Source of the DNA: an uncultured Idiomarina sp.
GTDB lineage: Bacteria; Pseudomonadota; Gammaproteobacteria; Enterobacterales; Alteromonadaceae
Assembly: GCA_946885915.1 (NCBI GenBank)
Contig: CAMPHF010000002.1
Coordinates: forward strand, 310,001 to 374,000
Length of the DNA stretch: 64,000 bases
Direction of reading: 5' to 3'
Shown here: piece after piece, positions 8,246 to 16,271 of the stretch
Layout: each line of letters opens with the position of its first letter
How positions within the stretch are numbered: the first letter of the stretch is position 1
Program-made: the position numbers and the translations under genes
Notes under the pieces: model-generated
What the model saw: only the letters and a program-made list of their open reading frames with translations
Told to the model about the DNA's origin: nothing
Database searches by the model: none

Positions 8246-10345
8246 ATGACGTTGGATATTAATGGCGGACTCAAGAATACGGATATCAGCTCAAATAAGT
8301 ATGTGGTGATTGATGAGCTTCTTTCTAATGCAATCGACTCATATTTAATTCGCCGTGAATCTGAGCAATTTGATGATGCTTTAACTGTCGAAATAAAAAT
8401 AGACTTCGAAAAGCATCAATTATTTGAGGAGTTTGGTGAGAAAAATATCACTATTTCTTGCACTGATAATGGCGCGGGATTCGGGCCGCAACAGCTAAAA
8501 GCCTTTGTAACTAGAGATTCGACTTTTAAAGATCACTTAAAAATATCCGGGTTAGGAAAATGCAAGGGTACGGGGCGCATTCAGTTTTTTCATTTTTTTA
8601 CGAAATTGACTATATCTAGTGTGGTGTCTGAAGCTGACCAATTAAGTTTGGTTGAATTGAATGTAAATGAAAATACTCGTGAAATTCAACTTAGCGATTT
8701 TAAACATTCAGCAATTGGAGATGTCGAAAAAAAGACGACATTGGAGTTAAGTTGGCTTAAAGAAGATGCCGCACGGAAGCACTTTGACTCTAATGGCGTA
8801 AAAAGCGATCTAGCAGCTGAGACAATCAAGCAGCATTTGTTTATGACTTTTTTGAACAGGCTGATTTTTTTGAAAGGTGTCATAGGTGACTTCGACATAA
8901 AGATAAGCGATAACCTAGCTGGTCACTCAAATTCAGTTCATATTAGATCGGCTGAATTACCATCACCAACCGAAACTAGTGTGCTGCCATTAACGTGCAT
9001 CCATGGTAATTCCAAGGATCAAAAAGCGGTTATAAAAATCTCACGGTACTCACTGCAAGCAAGTAAATTTAAAGATTCAAAACATGAAGTGGCTCTTTGT
9101 GCTAATTCATCAGTGGTGCTATCGCTGAGCAAACATTATTTTAGAAACCAACGAGACAGAGAAAAGCCGATTAACGAAATGTTCGAGCTTATATTTGTTG
9201 AAAGTGAAATTCTTGAAAATACTGTGAATGATCAACGCGACAACTTTAATTTAAAAAAGGATTGCGTTGGCTCGGATTTACTCAGTGGCTTTTCATTGCA
9301 GGATATTATTGATTCTATAGAGGATTACGTATATCAAATTTTAACACCACAAGAATTTGATAGAGAAAATTTAGTTAAGCTAACCAATGAACGTTTTGGT
9401 ATAACTCAATCTATGATTAGCGAAGCCAATATAAAAATTCGATACTCAGATGATGAGGAAAGCATAGCAAAAAGAGTACTTCGGAAGTATCAAGAGGATA
9501 TTGTGAAGGATACATCTGAAATTTTTGATTTGAAGAAAGAGTTAGTCCAATTAGACCCCAGAAGCGAAAACTTTAGAGAAAAAATAGGTGAGTTGTCTTG
9601 GAAGTACACTTCAACGATAAAAAAAGTTGATATGGCGAACCTTTCTCAGCTAGTAGTTCGGAGGTCCTCAATTTTAGACGTTCTAAAAATGTCGATTGAT
9701 TCAATGTTAGCCTGCCAACAAGATGAATTCGCTCGTCAGCAGAATGAAAAAATAATTCACAACATATTTTTTCCAACAGGAAAGGATAGCACTGACAATG
9801 TCGACCATGACATATGGTTGTTGAATGAGGAGCATCACTACTTTGACCATATTGCATCCGATAAGCCATTGGCTTCATTTCCTTGGGACGACACTACAAA
9901 AGTATTTGAAAGTGATGTTGATGAGAGACTTGAGGCGCTGTTTAAAGAGAACAATGAAAAGCACAGATTAAAGAGGCCAGATATTGCCATATTTAATGAA
10001 GAAGGAGCGGCTGTAATTGTCGAGTTCAAAGCGCCAGGTGTTGGGCTTCAAGACCACATAAGTGATTTGATCCAATATGCGAGACTTCTCGCTGCCAAAT
10101 CGAACGGTAGAATACGCAAAATATACGGCTACTTAATTGGTGACACGATTGACGATAGCCGAATGCCAGGGTCCTACACGCAGTTCCCCAGCGGCATGGG
10201 TTATTTTAGCTCAGAAGCAATTATCGACCATAAAACGCGTATTCCATATGGCGAGTTGTATTCAGAAGTTCTGCAATACAGCCAATTTGTCGATCGGGCA
10301 ACTAAGCGCTTGGCAAAGTATCGTGAGAAGTTAAATCTAAAGTAG
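8246..10345 (+). CDS. GHKL ATPase fused to PD-(D/E)XK nuclease, putative defence protein
   Basis: 699 aa. The N-terminus is an Hsp90/MutL-type ATPase: N-box DELLSNAID with E24 and N28, G1 box CTDNGAGFG with D74, then a GLGKCKGTGR lid. The middle (about 380-560) is helical. The C-terminus carries a restriction-type nuclease core: RPDIAIF with D579, then VEFKAP with E593 and K595. The combination implies ATP-gated DNA or RNA cleavage; it resembles standalone anti-phage effectors, though I cannot name a system. AT-rich compared with flanking island backbone genes, suggesting recently acquired cargo. No neighbour shares its strand within operon distance, so it probably acts alone. Confidence 0.8.
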   Translation: MTLDINGGLKNTDISSNKYVVIDELLSNAIDSYLIRRESEQFDDALTVEIKIDFEKHQLFEEFGEKNITISCTDNGAGFGPQQLKAFVTRDSTFKDHLKISGLGKCKGTGRIQFFHFFTKLTISSVVSEADQLSLVELNVNENTREIQLSDFKHSAIGDVEKKTTLELSWLKEDAARKHFDSNGVKSDLAAETIKQHLFMTFLNRLIFLKGVIGDFDIKISDNLAGHSNSVHIRSAELPSPTETSVLPLTCIHGNSKDQKAVIKISRYSLQASKFKDSKHEVALCANSSVVLSLSKHYFRNQRDREKPINEMFELIFVESEILENTVNDQRDNFNLKKDCVGSDLLSGFSLQDIIDSIEDYVYQILTPQEFDRENLVKLTNERFGITQSMISEANIKIRYSDDEESIAKRVLRKYQEDIVKDTSEIFDLKKELVQLDPRSENFREKIGELSWKYTSTIKKVDMANLSQLVVRRSSILDVLKMSIDSMLACQQDEFARQQNEKIIHNIFFPTGKDSTDNVDHDIWLLNEEHHYFDHIASDKPLASFPWDDTTKVFESDVDERLEALFKENNEKHRLKRPDIAIFNEEGAAVIVEFKAPGVGLQDHISDLIQYARLLAAKSNGRIRKIYGYLIGDTIDDSRMPGSYTQFPSGMGYFSSEAIIDHKTRIPYGELYSEVLQYSQFVDRATKRLAKYREKLNLK

Positions 10346-10358
10346 TGAGCTAGAGCGA

Positions 10359-10919
10359 TCATATCTCCAGCTCAACAAAGTCTCGGTCAACATCCTCTTG
10401 CGTTATCCCGATGTAACGCAGCGTTACAGATTCTGACCCATGGCGCAGCATCTTCATGACACGAGCCAGGTCGTTGGTGTTTTTATACAGGTGGTAACCT
10501 CGGGTTTTGCGCATTGAGTGAGTGCCCAGTGATAGCCCCACTTCCTCGCCTATCATGGATATGGCGCGACTGACATAACGGCGACTGAGTGGCTTGGGGC
10601 TTTTGTTCAGTGACCAGCGATTGCGATGGGATTGGAACAGATATACATGGTCCGGGTTATCACGGCGTAAACGTTCGATAATACTCAGTGCCTTATCGTT
10701 GAGTTTGATGGTGGCGGTTTTTCCGGTTTTACTTTCGACAATCATTAAGCGATCATCGCGAATGTCCTCAAACCGAATATTGAGCAAGTCGGATATCCGC
10801 AGCGCCAGGTTTAATCCTAAATCCCAGATGTCCGCCATTTGTTTGCCAAAGGTACGCTCCAGCAAGTGACTGACTAGCTTCACGGTGTCGAGGTTTTTAA
10901 CAGCATAGACTTCTGCCAT
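10359..10919 (-). CDS. Catalytic-domain-only tyrosine recombinase
   Basis: 186 aa containing only the C-terminal catalytic fold of the phage integrase family. Residues seen: Arg in LALRISDLLNI, Lys in KTGKTATIKL, HSMRKTR, the second His in MLRHGS and Tyr in TLRYIGI, so the active site appears complete while the arm- and core-binding domain is absent. Second recombinase of the island. It may assist excision, resolve multimers or act as a regulator. Upstream lies a cluster of GTTCC/GGAAC repeats (10924-11035). ATG at 10919. Confidence 0.85.
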   Translation of the reverse strand: MAEVYAVKNLDTVKLVSHLLERTFGKQMADIWDLGLNLALRISDLLNIRFEDIRDDRLMIVESKTGKTATIKLNDKALSIIERLRRDNPDHVYLFQSHRNRWSLNKSPKPLSRRYVSRAISMIGEEVGLSLGTHSMRKTRGYHLYKNTNDLARVMKMLRHGSESVTLRYIGITQEDVDRDFVELEI

Positions 10920-10923
10920 GGCT

Positions 10924-11035
10924 AAGTTCCTTTTTTGTCGTATAACGCGAAAACGGGAACTTCAGAGCATAATTTGCTCATCGGCCCCCGTTTTTATTGG
11001 CTTGCAGTGTTCCCTTAATACCTATTTGGGAACTT
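10924..11035. repeat. Cluster of GTTCC/GGAAC inverted motifs with a nested hairpin
   Basis: AAGTTCC at 10924, GGGAACTT at 10955, GTTCCC at 11009 and GGGAACTT at 11028 form two inverted pairs. Inside, AAAACGGG (10950-10957) pairs with CCCGTTTT (10987-10994) and encloses GAGCA-TAATT-TGCTC (10965-10979). The nested hairpin followed by TTTTTATT looks like a two-way intrinsic terminator; the flanking repeats look like binding sites for the adjacent recombinase or a regulator. Confidence 0.5.
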
Positions 11036-11041
11036 AAATGG

Positions 11042-11527
11042 TTAGGGTTGGTTGTCTTTCGATACAACGTCCGGCATGAACGCCCGTTGAAACACCCGCA
11101 CCCCGGCGTCTGATAACGCATCGGCAATCAGCGGCACAATTTTACGGGCGACAAATTCAGTATCGAGACTAAAAATGCCCCGGTCGAACGTAATGACCGC
11201 CGCATAAGCTTCAGCGTCTCGTGCAACCCGCATGATTTCTTCTCGGTCGACCTTGCAGCGATTTACCACCTCATGCTCGAACCGATACGATGAAACCACT
11301 TCGCCACGGTCATCCAAGAATAAGAGTCCGTAGATGCCAGGCGCAGGAGTTGCTTCATGCTTTGCAATGTCACCGGTCGGAGGGTGCTCCGGCTCTCGTA
11401 TAGTCGGTATTTCTCGCTCGCGTTGCTGCTGGCGAATTTGCGGAAGTACGGCCAGTGCAGTAATTGCCGCTTTAATGCCGAGTATCGCCCACTTACGAGC
11501 TTCAGGGCTTTGGAAAATTAAACTCAT
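11042..11527 (-). CDS. Hypothetical protein with N-terminal membrane segment
   Basis: 161 aa from the ATG at 11527 (AAGGAGA upstream), 10 bp after the radC stop, so probably co-transcribed with radC. A hydrophobic stretch (residues about 12-30, WAILGIKAAITALAVLP) suggests a membrane anchor, then a Glu/Pro-rich linker and a soluble domain containing GIYGLLFLDDRGEVV. Family not recognised. Confidence 0.6.
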   Translation of the reverse strand: MSLIFQSPEARKWAILGIKAAITALAVLPQIRQQQREREIPTIREPEHPPTGDIAKHEATPAPGIYGLLFLDDRGEVVSSYRFEHEVVNRCKVDREEIMRVARDAEAYAAVITFDRGIFSLDTEFVARKIVPLIADALSDAGVRVFQRAFMPDVVSKDNQP

Positions 11528-11537
11528 GATGCTCTCC

Positions 11538-12029
11538 TTAAAGTAAGCCGCGCTCGGCAAATGACACCGTGGTCTCGCCGACAACGATATGGTCAAGAAC
11601 CGTGATGTCGACAAGCTGCAATGCTTGCTTCAGTCTCTCGGTCACGCGCTTATCCGCGTCGGATGGCTCCGGTACGCCCGAAGGATGGTTATGCGAAAAG
11701 ATAACTGCAGCAGCGTTAGTTTCAAGCGCAGCTTTTACCACTTCACGGGCATAAACAGGTGCGGCATTTATGGTGCCCTGGAAGAGCTCACGAAACTCAA
11801 TCAGGCGATGTTGTGAATCAAGGAGCATCACGCTGAACACTTCACGCTCCTGATGAGCAAGTTTATATTGAAGGAAGTCTTTGACGTTTTGCGGATTACA
11901 ATAGGCATCACCACGCTGGAAGCGCTCTTCAATCAACTGACTGGCGCGATTGAACAGCTCAATCTCGGTCAATCGACGTGTGGTGACATAGTTCTTCTTA
12001 GGTTTCGGACAAGGGTTGTCTGTGTGCAT
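11538..12029 (-). CDS. radC: RadC-like JAB/MPN domain protein
   Basis: 163 aa RadC-family protein of the type carried by many integrative elements. Metal-site motif [16 protein letters not shown] around residues 118-133 and the upstream acidic site in EFRELFQGT are intact. Despite the name, a repair role is not established; element-borne copies are linked to mobile DNA. A 29-bp motif shared with the LytTR gene lies 23 bp upstream of its ATG. First gene of a pair with the 161-aa membrane protein. Confidence 0.9.
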   Translation of the reverse strand: MHTDNPCPKPKKNYVTTRRLTEIELFNRASQLIEERFQRGDAYCNPQNVKDFLQYKLAHQEREVFSVMLLDSQHRLIEFRELFQGTINAAPVYAREVVKAALETNAAAVIFSHNHPSGVPEPSDADKRVTERLKQALQLVDITVLDHIVVGETTVSFAERGLL

Positions 12030-12051
12030 GGTTGAATCCTTTGGTTATGGA

Positions 12052-12080
12052 AATGCACACAGGTGATATAGGTTTGAGAT
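12052..12080 (-). promoter_or_regulatory. 29-bp shared promoter/operator motif, copy 1 (radC)
   Basis: 27 of 29 bases match 13171-13199, in the same orientation. It lies just upstream of radC and includes a TATATC element that could be a -10 box on the minus strand. The only similarity between the two places is this block, which argues for shared regulation rather than gene duplication. Confidence 0.6.
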
Positions 12081-12108
12081 TTGGTTGAATCGAGCGGCGT
12101 AGTCAGTT

Positions 12109-12450
12109 TTATTTTTTGTACGTTACCGTCAAGGTCCCAGTTACCCTGTTCTTAGCAATCTCGTAATCGGGGTCGTAGGTGACAAGATTGTGGGCTCCCA
12201 TAAAGGCTGCAGATGCAACACCAAATAATGCGGTTGGACCGAAGAATGAACCGGCCATCAGCGTTTTTCTGGCTTTGGAATAGACGCGTGACTTCATTCC
12301 CAGATTATCGATGTGCTTTTCGAGGGTTTCTATGGTTTCAGAAAAGAACAGTTGCGGGACATCATCAATAATGAAGCTATCGTGCTCTTTTAGAAGCTTC
12401 AGTAATTGGTCATCTTTGAGCTGATCAAATTTATAAACGCGAATATCCAT
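12109..12450 (-). CDS. Hypothetical protein with hydrophobic segment
   Basis: 113 aa; ATG at 12450 preceded by a GGAGA-like site. N-terminal half acidic and helical; residues about 68-90 (GSFFGPTALFGVASAAFMG) are glycine/alanine-rich and hydrophobic, possibly one membrane hairpin. Family not recognised. Confidence 0.5.
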   Translation of the reverse strand: MDIRVYKFDQLKDDQLLKLLKEHDSFIIDDVPQLFFSETIETLEKHIDNLGMKSRVYSKARKTLMAGSFFGPTALFGVASAAFMGAHNLVTYDPDYEIAKNRVTGTLTVTYKK

Positions 12451-12732
12451 GTGTGTTGTTCTCCGTATGATGGAAGATTCAAGCCTGAGCTTTCCACAAG
12501 CGGTCGCACAAAAGTCGGGTTAGTGATGAACCTTCGAAAAAATAGGGTTAAAGCGGGTAAAGGCGGGATGGGATAGCTTTATTGATGGAAAGGCCCGCTC
12601 CGTGGTTGGGGCGAGCTTGACTGGCGGGATTCGCTTAAGTTCTGCAGGCTCCATATAGATACAGTCGATCGCTGTGTCATTGGTGTTCAAGGGATGGATG
12701 TTTGGGATAAAACAGAAGTGGTATTTGATGAA

Positions 12733-13095
12733 TTAATCGTCAGAGGTGTCATTTGCGGTAAGGTTAAGACCGTTCATCAACTCGGCTTTAAACTGAGCAC
12801 CAATTGGCAATTGTTGTCCGTCAGCCATGACACACTCGGTGTATCGGCCCAGTTCACTTTGCACTAGCTTTAAGTGATGCAGATTGATGACGTGACTGCG
12901 GTGGATCTGCACAAATTGCTCGGGCATGCGACGCAACAGTGATTGCAGGGTTGCCCGGTGTAGCAATCGCCCTTCTTCGAAAAAGATCTCAACGTAATTA
13001 CCGGCGGCACGGAGAGAAATAATCTCTGCGACTCGAATAACGGTAATCGTTCCAGGTTCAGTTTTAACGGCAATCAGATCGTAAGGATTAATCAT
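12733..13095 (-). CDS. LytTR-domain DNA-binding regulator
   Basis: 120 aa from the ATG at 13095; a longer TTG frame to 13215 would run through the shared 29-bp motif and is less likely. The sequence is essentially a LytTR domain: AAGNYVEIFFEEG, then a QIHRSHVINL recognition block and a PIGAQF C-terminus. There is no receiver domain, so it would respond to something other than a cognate histidine kinase, or be constitutive. It is a candidate controller of island genes. The same upstream motif precedes radC. Confidence 0.8.
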   Translation of the reverse strand: MINPYDLIAVKTEPGTITVIRVAEIISLRAAGNYVEIFFEEGRLLHRATLQSLLRRMPEQFVQIHRSHVINLHHLKLVQSELGRYTECVMADGQQLPIGAQFKAELMNGLNLTANDTSDD

Positions 13096-13170
13096 CAGCG
13101 GCACCCCGCCCTGACGATATCGCTTGATAGGTAGATGAACTGTGCACTGGTTGTCTCCTTCAATAGTGGC

Positions 13171-13199
13171 AATGCACAGAGGTGATATAGGTTTGAAAT
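13171..13199 (-). promoter_or_regulatory. 29-bp shared promoter/operator motif, copy 2 (LytTR gene)
   Basis: 27/29 match with 12052-12080, upstream of the LytTR gene in the same relative orientation. Differences at the ninth and 27th bases only. Confidence 0.6.
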
Positions 13200-13398
13200 C
13201 CTGCCAAACCGGCAAGCGCTGCTATTAAAAATACACTGCGCTTCGCTATCTGATGTCCCTATCACGTTAGCTATCCAATTACGTTACTTACTAAACATTG
13301 TGTCAAATGACGCCAATGCTGGCGCTAAATGTCATGAGCGAATCAATTTTCATGACCAGCTTTGTTTCTGGCGTGACCAAACTCAGGAGAACTTAACT

Positions 13399-14028
13399 AT
13401 GGCCATTCAACGATTCGAAGCCCGTCATATCGATATTATTCATCGCGCATTTCACGGTGAAAGTGCTGCACCTTATTGCATGGACCTTATGAACCAATTT
13501 CATAGCGGCGTTGCGTTGTGGATGCCAGCGGACGAGCACGGCTGCATAAAACTGGCTGCGGTGTATGCCACCCAGCTATATCTCGCTAAACCATATGGTC
13601 AACAAACCGCCGATACCGCCATGGTAACCGCATTAGTTTTGTTGCGTTTATGCGGGGTAACCATTGAAGCAGGCGATAATCATGATTTATATGACCATTT
13701 GCGCACCCAGCCGGGTAGAAGCGACTACATGATCACACTCATGAATTGCGTGGAGGATATTAACTGGCCGCATCCTGAGAACGTGATTAGCCGACTGGAT
13801 ATTTTCGGAGTGGAGCGTGAACTTGGCAATCTTGATAGCCCAGAGATGCAGCATATGCTGGCTGACGAAGCCCGCGCTATCGCACAAAATTATCTGATTA
13901 ACCCACTATACGGTGCTGAGCCACGAAAGGCATGGCAGCCCAGCGCTGACGAACGTTATGAGCAAGAGGAATATGAGATACAGCGGTATGGTCGCGTGGT
14001 AAGCCAAAGGGAAGGTAACTGGTGGTGA
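13399..14028 (+). CDS. Hypothetical island protein, 209 aa
   Basis: Starts at the ATG at 13399, which has AGGAGA eight bases upstream; the longer frame from 13300 lacks a signal. Acidic, mostly helical protein with several histidines and a C-terminal YEQEEYEIQRYGR tail. Family not recognised. It is divergent from the LytTR gene and 59 bp ahead of alpA, so it may be in an operon with it. Confidence 0.6.
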   Translation: MAIQRFEARHIDIIHRAFHGESAAPYCMDLMNQFHSGVALWMPADEHGCIKLAAVYATQLYLAKPYGQQTADTAMVTALVLLRLCGVTIEAGDNHDLYDHLRTQPGRSDYMITLMNCVEDINWPHPENVISRLDIFGVERELGNLDSPEMQHMLADEARAIAQNYLINPLYGAEPRKAWQPSADERYEQEEYEIQRYGRVVSQREGNWW

Positions 14029-14087
14029 ATATGTAAAAACATACAGGCACGGCCAATCGCATGACGAACTAAGACAGGAGACACGTC

Positions 14088-14288
14088 ATGCGATTAATCA
14101 GACTACCTCAAGTAAAAGACATGACAGGGCTTGGCCGCTCATCAGTGTATAAATTAATGGCTGAGAACAGCTTCCCTAAACCAGTCACGCTTATTGGCCG
14201 GGCAAGTGCCTGGGTTGAGGGTGAAGTGATTGAGTGGATAGAGGAGCGTGTTGCGGAGCGGGACGGGTGTGACGTTTTGCGTACGTAA
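14088..14288 (+). CDS. alpA: AlpA family excisionase/regulator
   Basis: 66-aa MerR-like winged helix protein: IRLPQVKDMTGLGRSSVYKL, then FPKPVTLIG and the SAWVEGEVIEWI tail, all typical of AlpA. AGGAG precedes the ATG. AlpA proteins activate excision of P4-type elements or act as recombination directionality factors, so this is the likely excision switch of the island. Confidence 0.9.
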   Translation: MRLIRLPQVKDMTGLGRSSVYKLMAENSFPKPVTLIGRASAWVEGEVIEWIEERVAERDGCDVLRT

Positions 14289-14333
14289 GCAAGTGGTTAG
14301 ATAGCTCTGAAGCTTTCTGGTTTAGATGAGCCT

Positions 14334-14361
14334 TTGACGTATTGCTGGTCACATTTATGTA
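14334..14361 (+). promoter_or_regulatory. Possible sigma70 promoter of the DISARM-like operon
   Basis: TTGACG (14334-14339) and TATGTA (14356-14361) are separated by 16 bp in the AT-rich gap after alpA (14289-14481). The -35 box is good and the -10 box poor. The rest of this gap shows nothing else clear. Confidence 0.3.
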
Positions 14362-14481
14362 TCAAGTTGGCCTATGCTAGGTGGATGTTGTAATCAAATA
14401 AAATAACAAGTAATTTAGCCTTAATTATGCGTAGGAAATAGACTATTGGGTTAATAGAACACCATACATGGAAGGTTAATT

Positions 14482-14670
14482 GTGTACAAAAAAAACAAAA
14501 TTTGTCGTTATTTAAGAAAGATGCCAGTCTCAGATCCTTTGCTTTTATTCTTGTGTCATAGCGAGCGATGGAGAAAAAACCTAACGCAAACATTAAAAAA
14601 TATTGATAGGTGTAACCCAGCTAGCCGGTGCTTAAAAGTTTTATCAGCAAGCGGAAAGGCCTTTACATGA
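14482..14670 (+). CDS. Possible small leader ORF, 62 aa
   Basis: A GTG frame preceded by GGAAGG whose TGA overlaps the next gene's start as ATGA (14667-14670). The peptide is basic with no known motif. The overlap would allow translational coupling to the NERD-helicase gene. It may be chance; length and composition are not persuasive alone. Confidence 0.3.
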   Translation: MYKKNKICRYLRKMPVSDPLLLFLCHSERWRKNLTQTLKNIDRCNPASRCLKVLSASGKAFT

Positions 14671-16271
14671 AGATTGTTCCTTCTTACATCTGGGAACAAA
14701 CTGAGCCGAGAAACAAGGCTGAGCACAGTATCTTTGAACTTCTGAGCGCACTAAACCTCCCAGAAAAGAGTGCGGCGTTACATAGCCTAAATTTAAGGGG
14801 AGACAAAAAGCAAAGCTGGTATGAGATTGATTTCTTGGTCATAACCGAATCTTGTATATATGGAATCGAGGTGAAAACTGGCTTTCTCTCCAGTCGGGAT
14901 GGAGAGTGGCGGGTTCACAAGTCGAATATGGATATCGCGTACAAGAAAAAAAAATCTCCTTATATCCAAGCTAAGGACGCTACTCTTTGCTGGCGAGATC
15001 AATGGCTTTTCAAAAAATTTCCTGAATTCAGAGGTAGAATTGATTGCGTCTATATGGTCGCATTACTTCAAAATGACGAGGTAAGTTTGCGCGAAATGAA
15101 TTCGCCAGAGTTGCCTCGTGAGGTTGTGCTTGGATGCGATGAATTCACAGTCGAGGGTTTGAAGAAGCGCTTAAAAAATGTGAGAGATTATCATCTCGAG
15201 CCTACAAAGAGAGGACCGAAAAGGTCAGGTATATCGAGAGAAGAAGTTGAATTCATCGTAAGCAAATTAAGGCCAAACCTAGAGCAATCTTACCCGACGG
15301 GAGTGAGAAACTTCCTCCTAAAGAATCAACATGAGCTTACGAACGAACAATATAAACTCATGGATGCATTGGAAAGTTTCGACCGCTTGGTAATCGATGG
15401 AGGTGCAGGCACTGGGAAAACTTTTGTCTTGACGCACTTAGTTCGGAAAGATGTCCTTCAGAGCAAGACAGTTCTAATTTTAACACGTCCAGAAAAACTG
15501 CGCTCTAAACTGAAGCTATTACTCGACAATGTAGATGTTTGTATAGCCGGACCGGAAGAGTTATCCAAAATTGAAGATAATCAGTTTGACACTCTTTACA
15601 TAGATGAAGGACAAGACTTGTGCGATGAGAAGACAATTTTCGAACTGGATAAAAAACTTAAGGGGGGATTGGAGAAGTCCCGATGGCGTTGGTTCGGTGA
15701 TTTTCAAAATCAACTGGGGTCTAAACTCCAGGTGTCCGAGGAAATATTTGATTTTTTAAAGGGACTCACCGGGAACAGTTCTTTATACCTTTTGAAACGA
15801 AATGTGAGGAATACTCCGAATGTTGTCCGATGGTTGGAGGCTATCTGTCAAGCGCGAATGGGAGAGACCGTTATGGCAGGTGTGGGGCCGGAAGTTCTTA
15901 TTGAGAATGAGTGCAGTTTTTCTACTCTGTTAGAAAATGTGAAGGCTAATCCCGTTCTAGATAGTTCGCTTATCGAGTCTACGGTAATTATTTACCCGGA
16001 GGAATTTTTTGCTGAGTTCAAAGCAAGTTCTCTCGGTAAGGAAGTCGTCAGTAGAAATATTTTGACAAGCGATTCAGAGAGCTTCAAAGGGCTTGAATCT
16101 GAAGTGGTGTACGTTTGGGTTCCTCGGCAGATAGAAGATTTGGACTTAAAAGATTACTTATATAAAAGCGTTTCTCGAGCACGAGCAATATGTTTTGTTA
16201 TTGCGAAAGATAAAAAGTCATTAATGAAGCAAGCCATAAGGTTGCAGGAATCAAATAATGAACCGAGCTAA
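14667..16271 (+). CDS. NERD nuclease domain fused to SF1 helicase (DISARM-like operon gene 1)
   Basis: 534 aa. N-terminal NERD domain, a PD-(D/E)XK fold: E19, D55 in WYEIDFLVI, then E68 and K70 in YGIEVKTG. C-terminal superfamily 1 helicase: GGAGTGKT at 245-252, DEGQD starting at D313, a motif near WFGDFQNQ, FKGLESEVVYVW and YKSVSRARA. Both activities look intact. The start ATG at 14667 has an AAGG-type site. The stop overlaps the drmA start by 14 bp, tying it to the operon. In canonical DISARM the nuclease is the PLD protein DrmC; none is visible here, so this protein may take that place (inference). Confidence 0.85.
   Translation: MKIVPSYIWEQTEPRNKAEHSIFELLSALNLPEKSAALHSLNLRGDKKQSWYEIDFLVITESCIYGIEVKTGFLSSRDGEWRVHKSNMDIAYKKKKSPYIQAKDATLCWRDQWLFKKFPEFRGRIDCVYMVALLQNDEVSLREMNSPELPREVVLGCDEFTVEGLKKRLKNVRDYHLEPTKRGPKRSGISREEVEFIVSKLRPNLEQSYPTGVRNFLLKNQHELTNEQYKLMDALESFDRLVIDGGAGTGKTFVLTHLVRKDVLQSKTVLILTRPEKLRSKLKLLLDNVDVCIAGPEELSKIEDNQFDTLYIDEGQDLCDEKTIFELDKKLKGGLEKSRWRWFGDFQNQLGSKLQVSEEIFDFLKGLTGNSSLYLLKRNVRNTPNVVRWLEAICQARMGETVMAGVGPEVLIENECSFSTLLENVKANPVLDSSLIESTVIIYPEEFFAEFKASSLGKEVVSRNILTSDSESFKGLESEVVYVWVPRQIEDLDLKDYLYKSVSRARAICFVIAKDKKSLMKQAIRLQESNNEPS

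Noticed and set aside
12733..13215. Long 160-aa form of the LytTR protein
   Set aside because: Requires a TTG start and would translate through the 29-bp promoter-like repeat; the ATG at 13095 is preferred.
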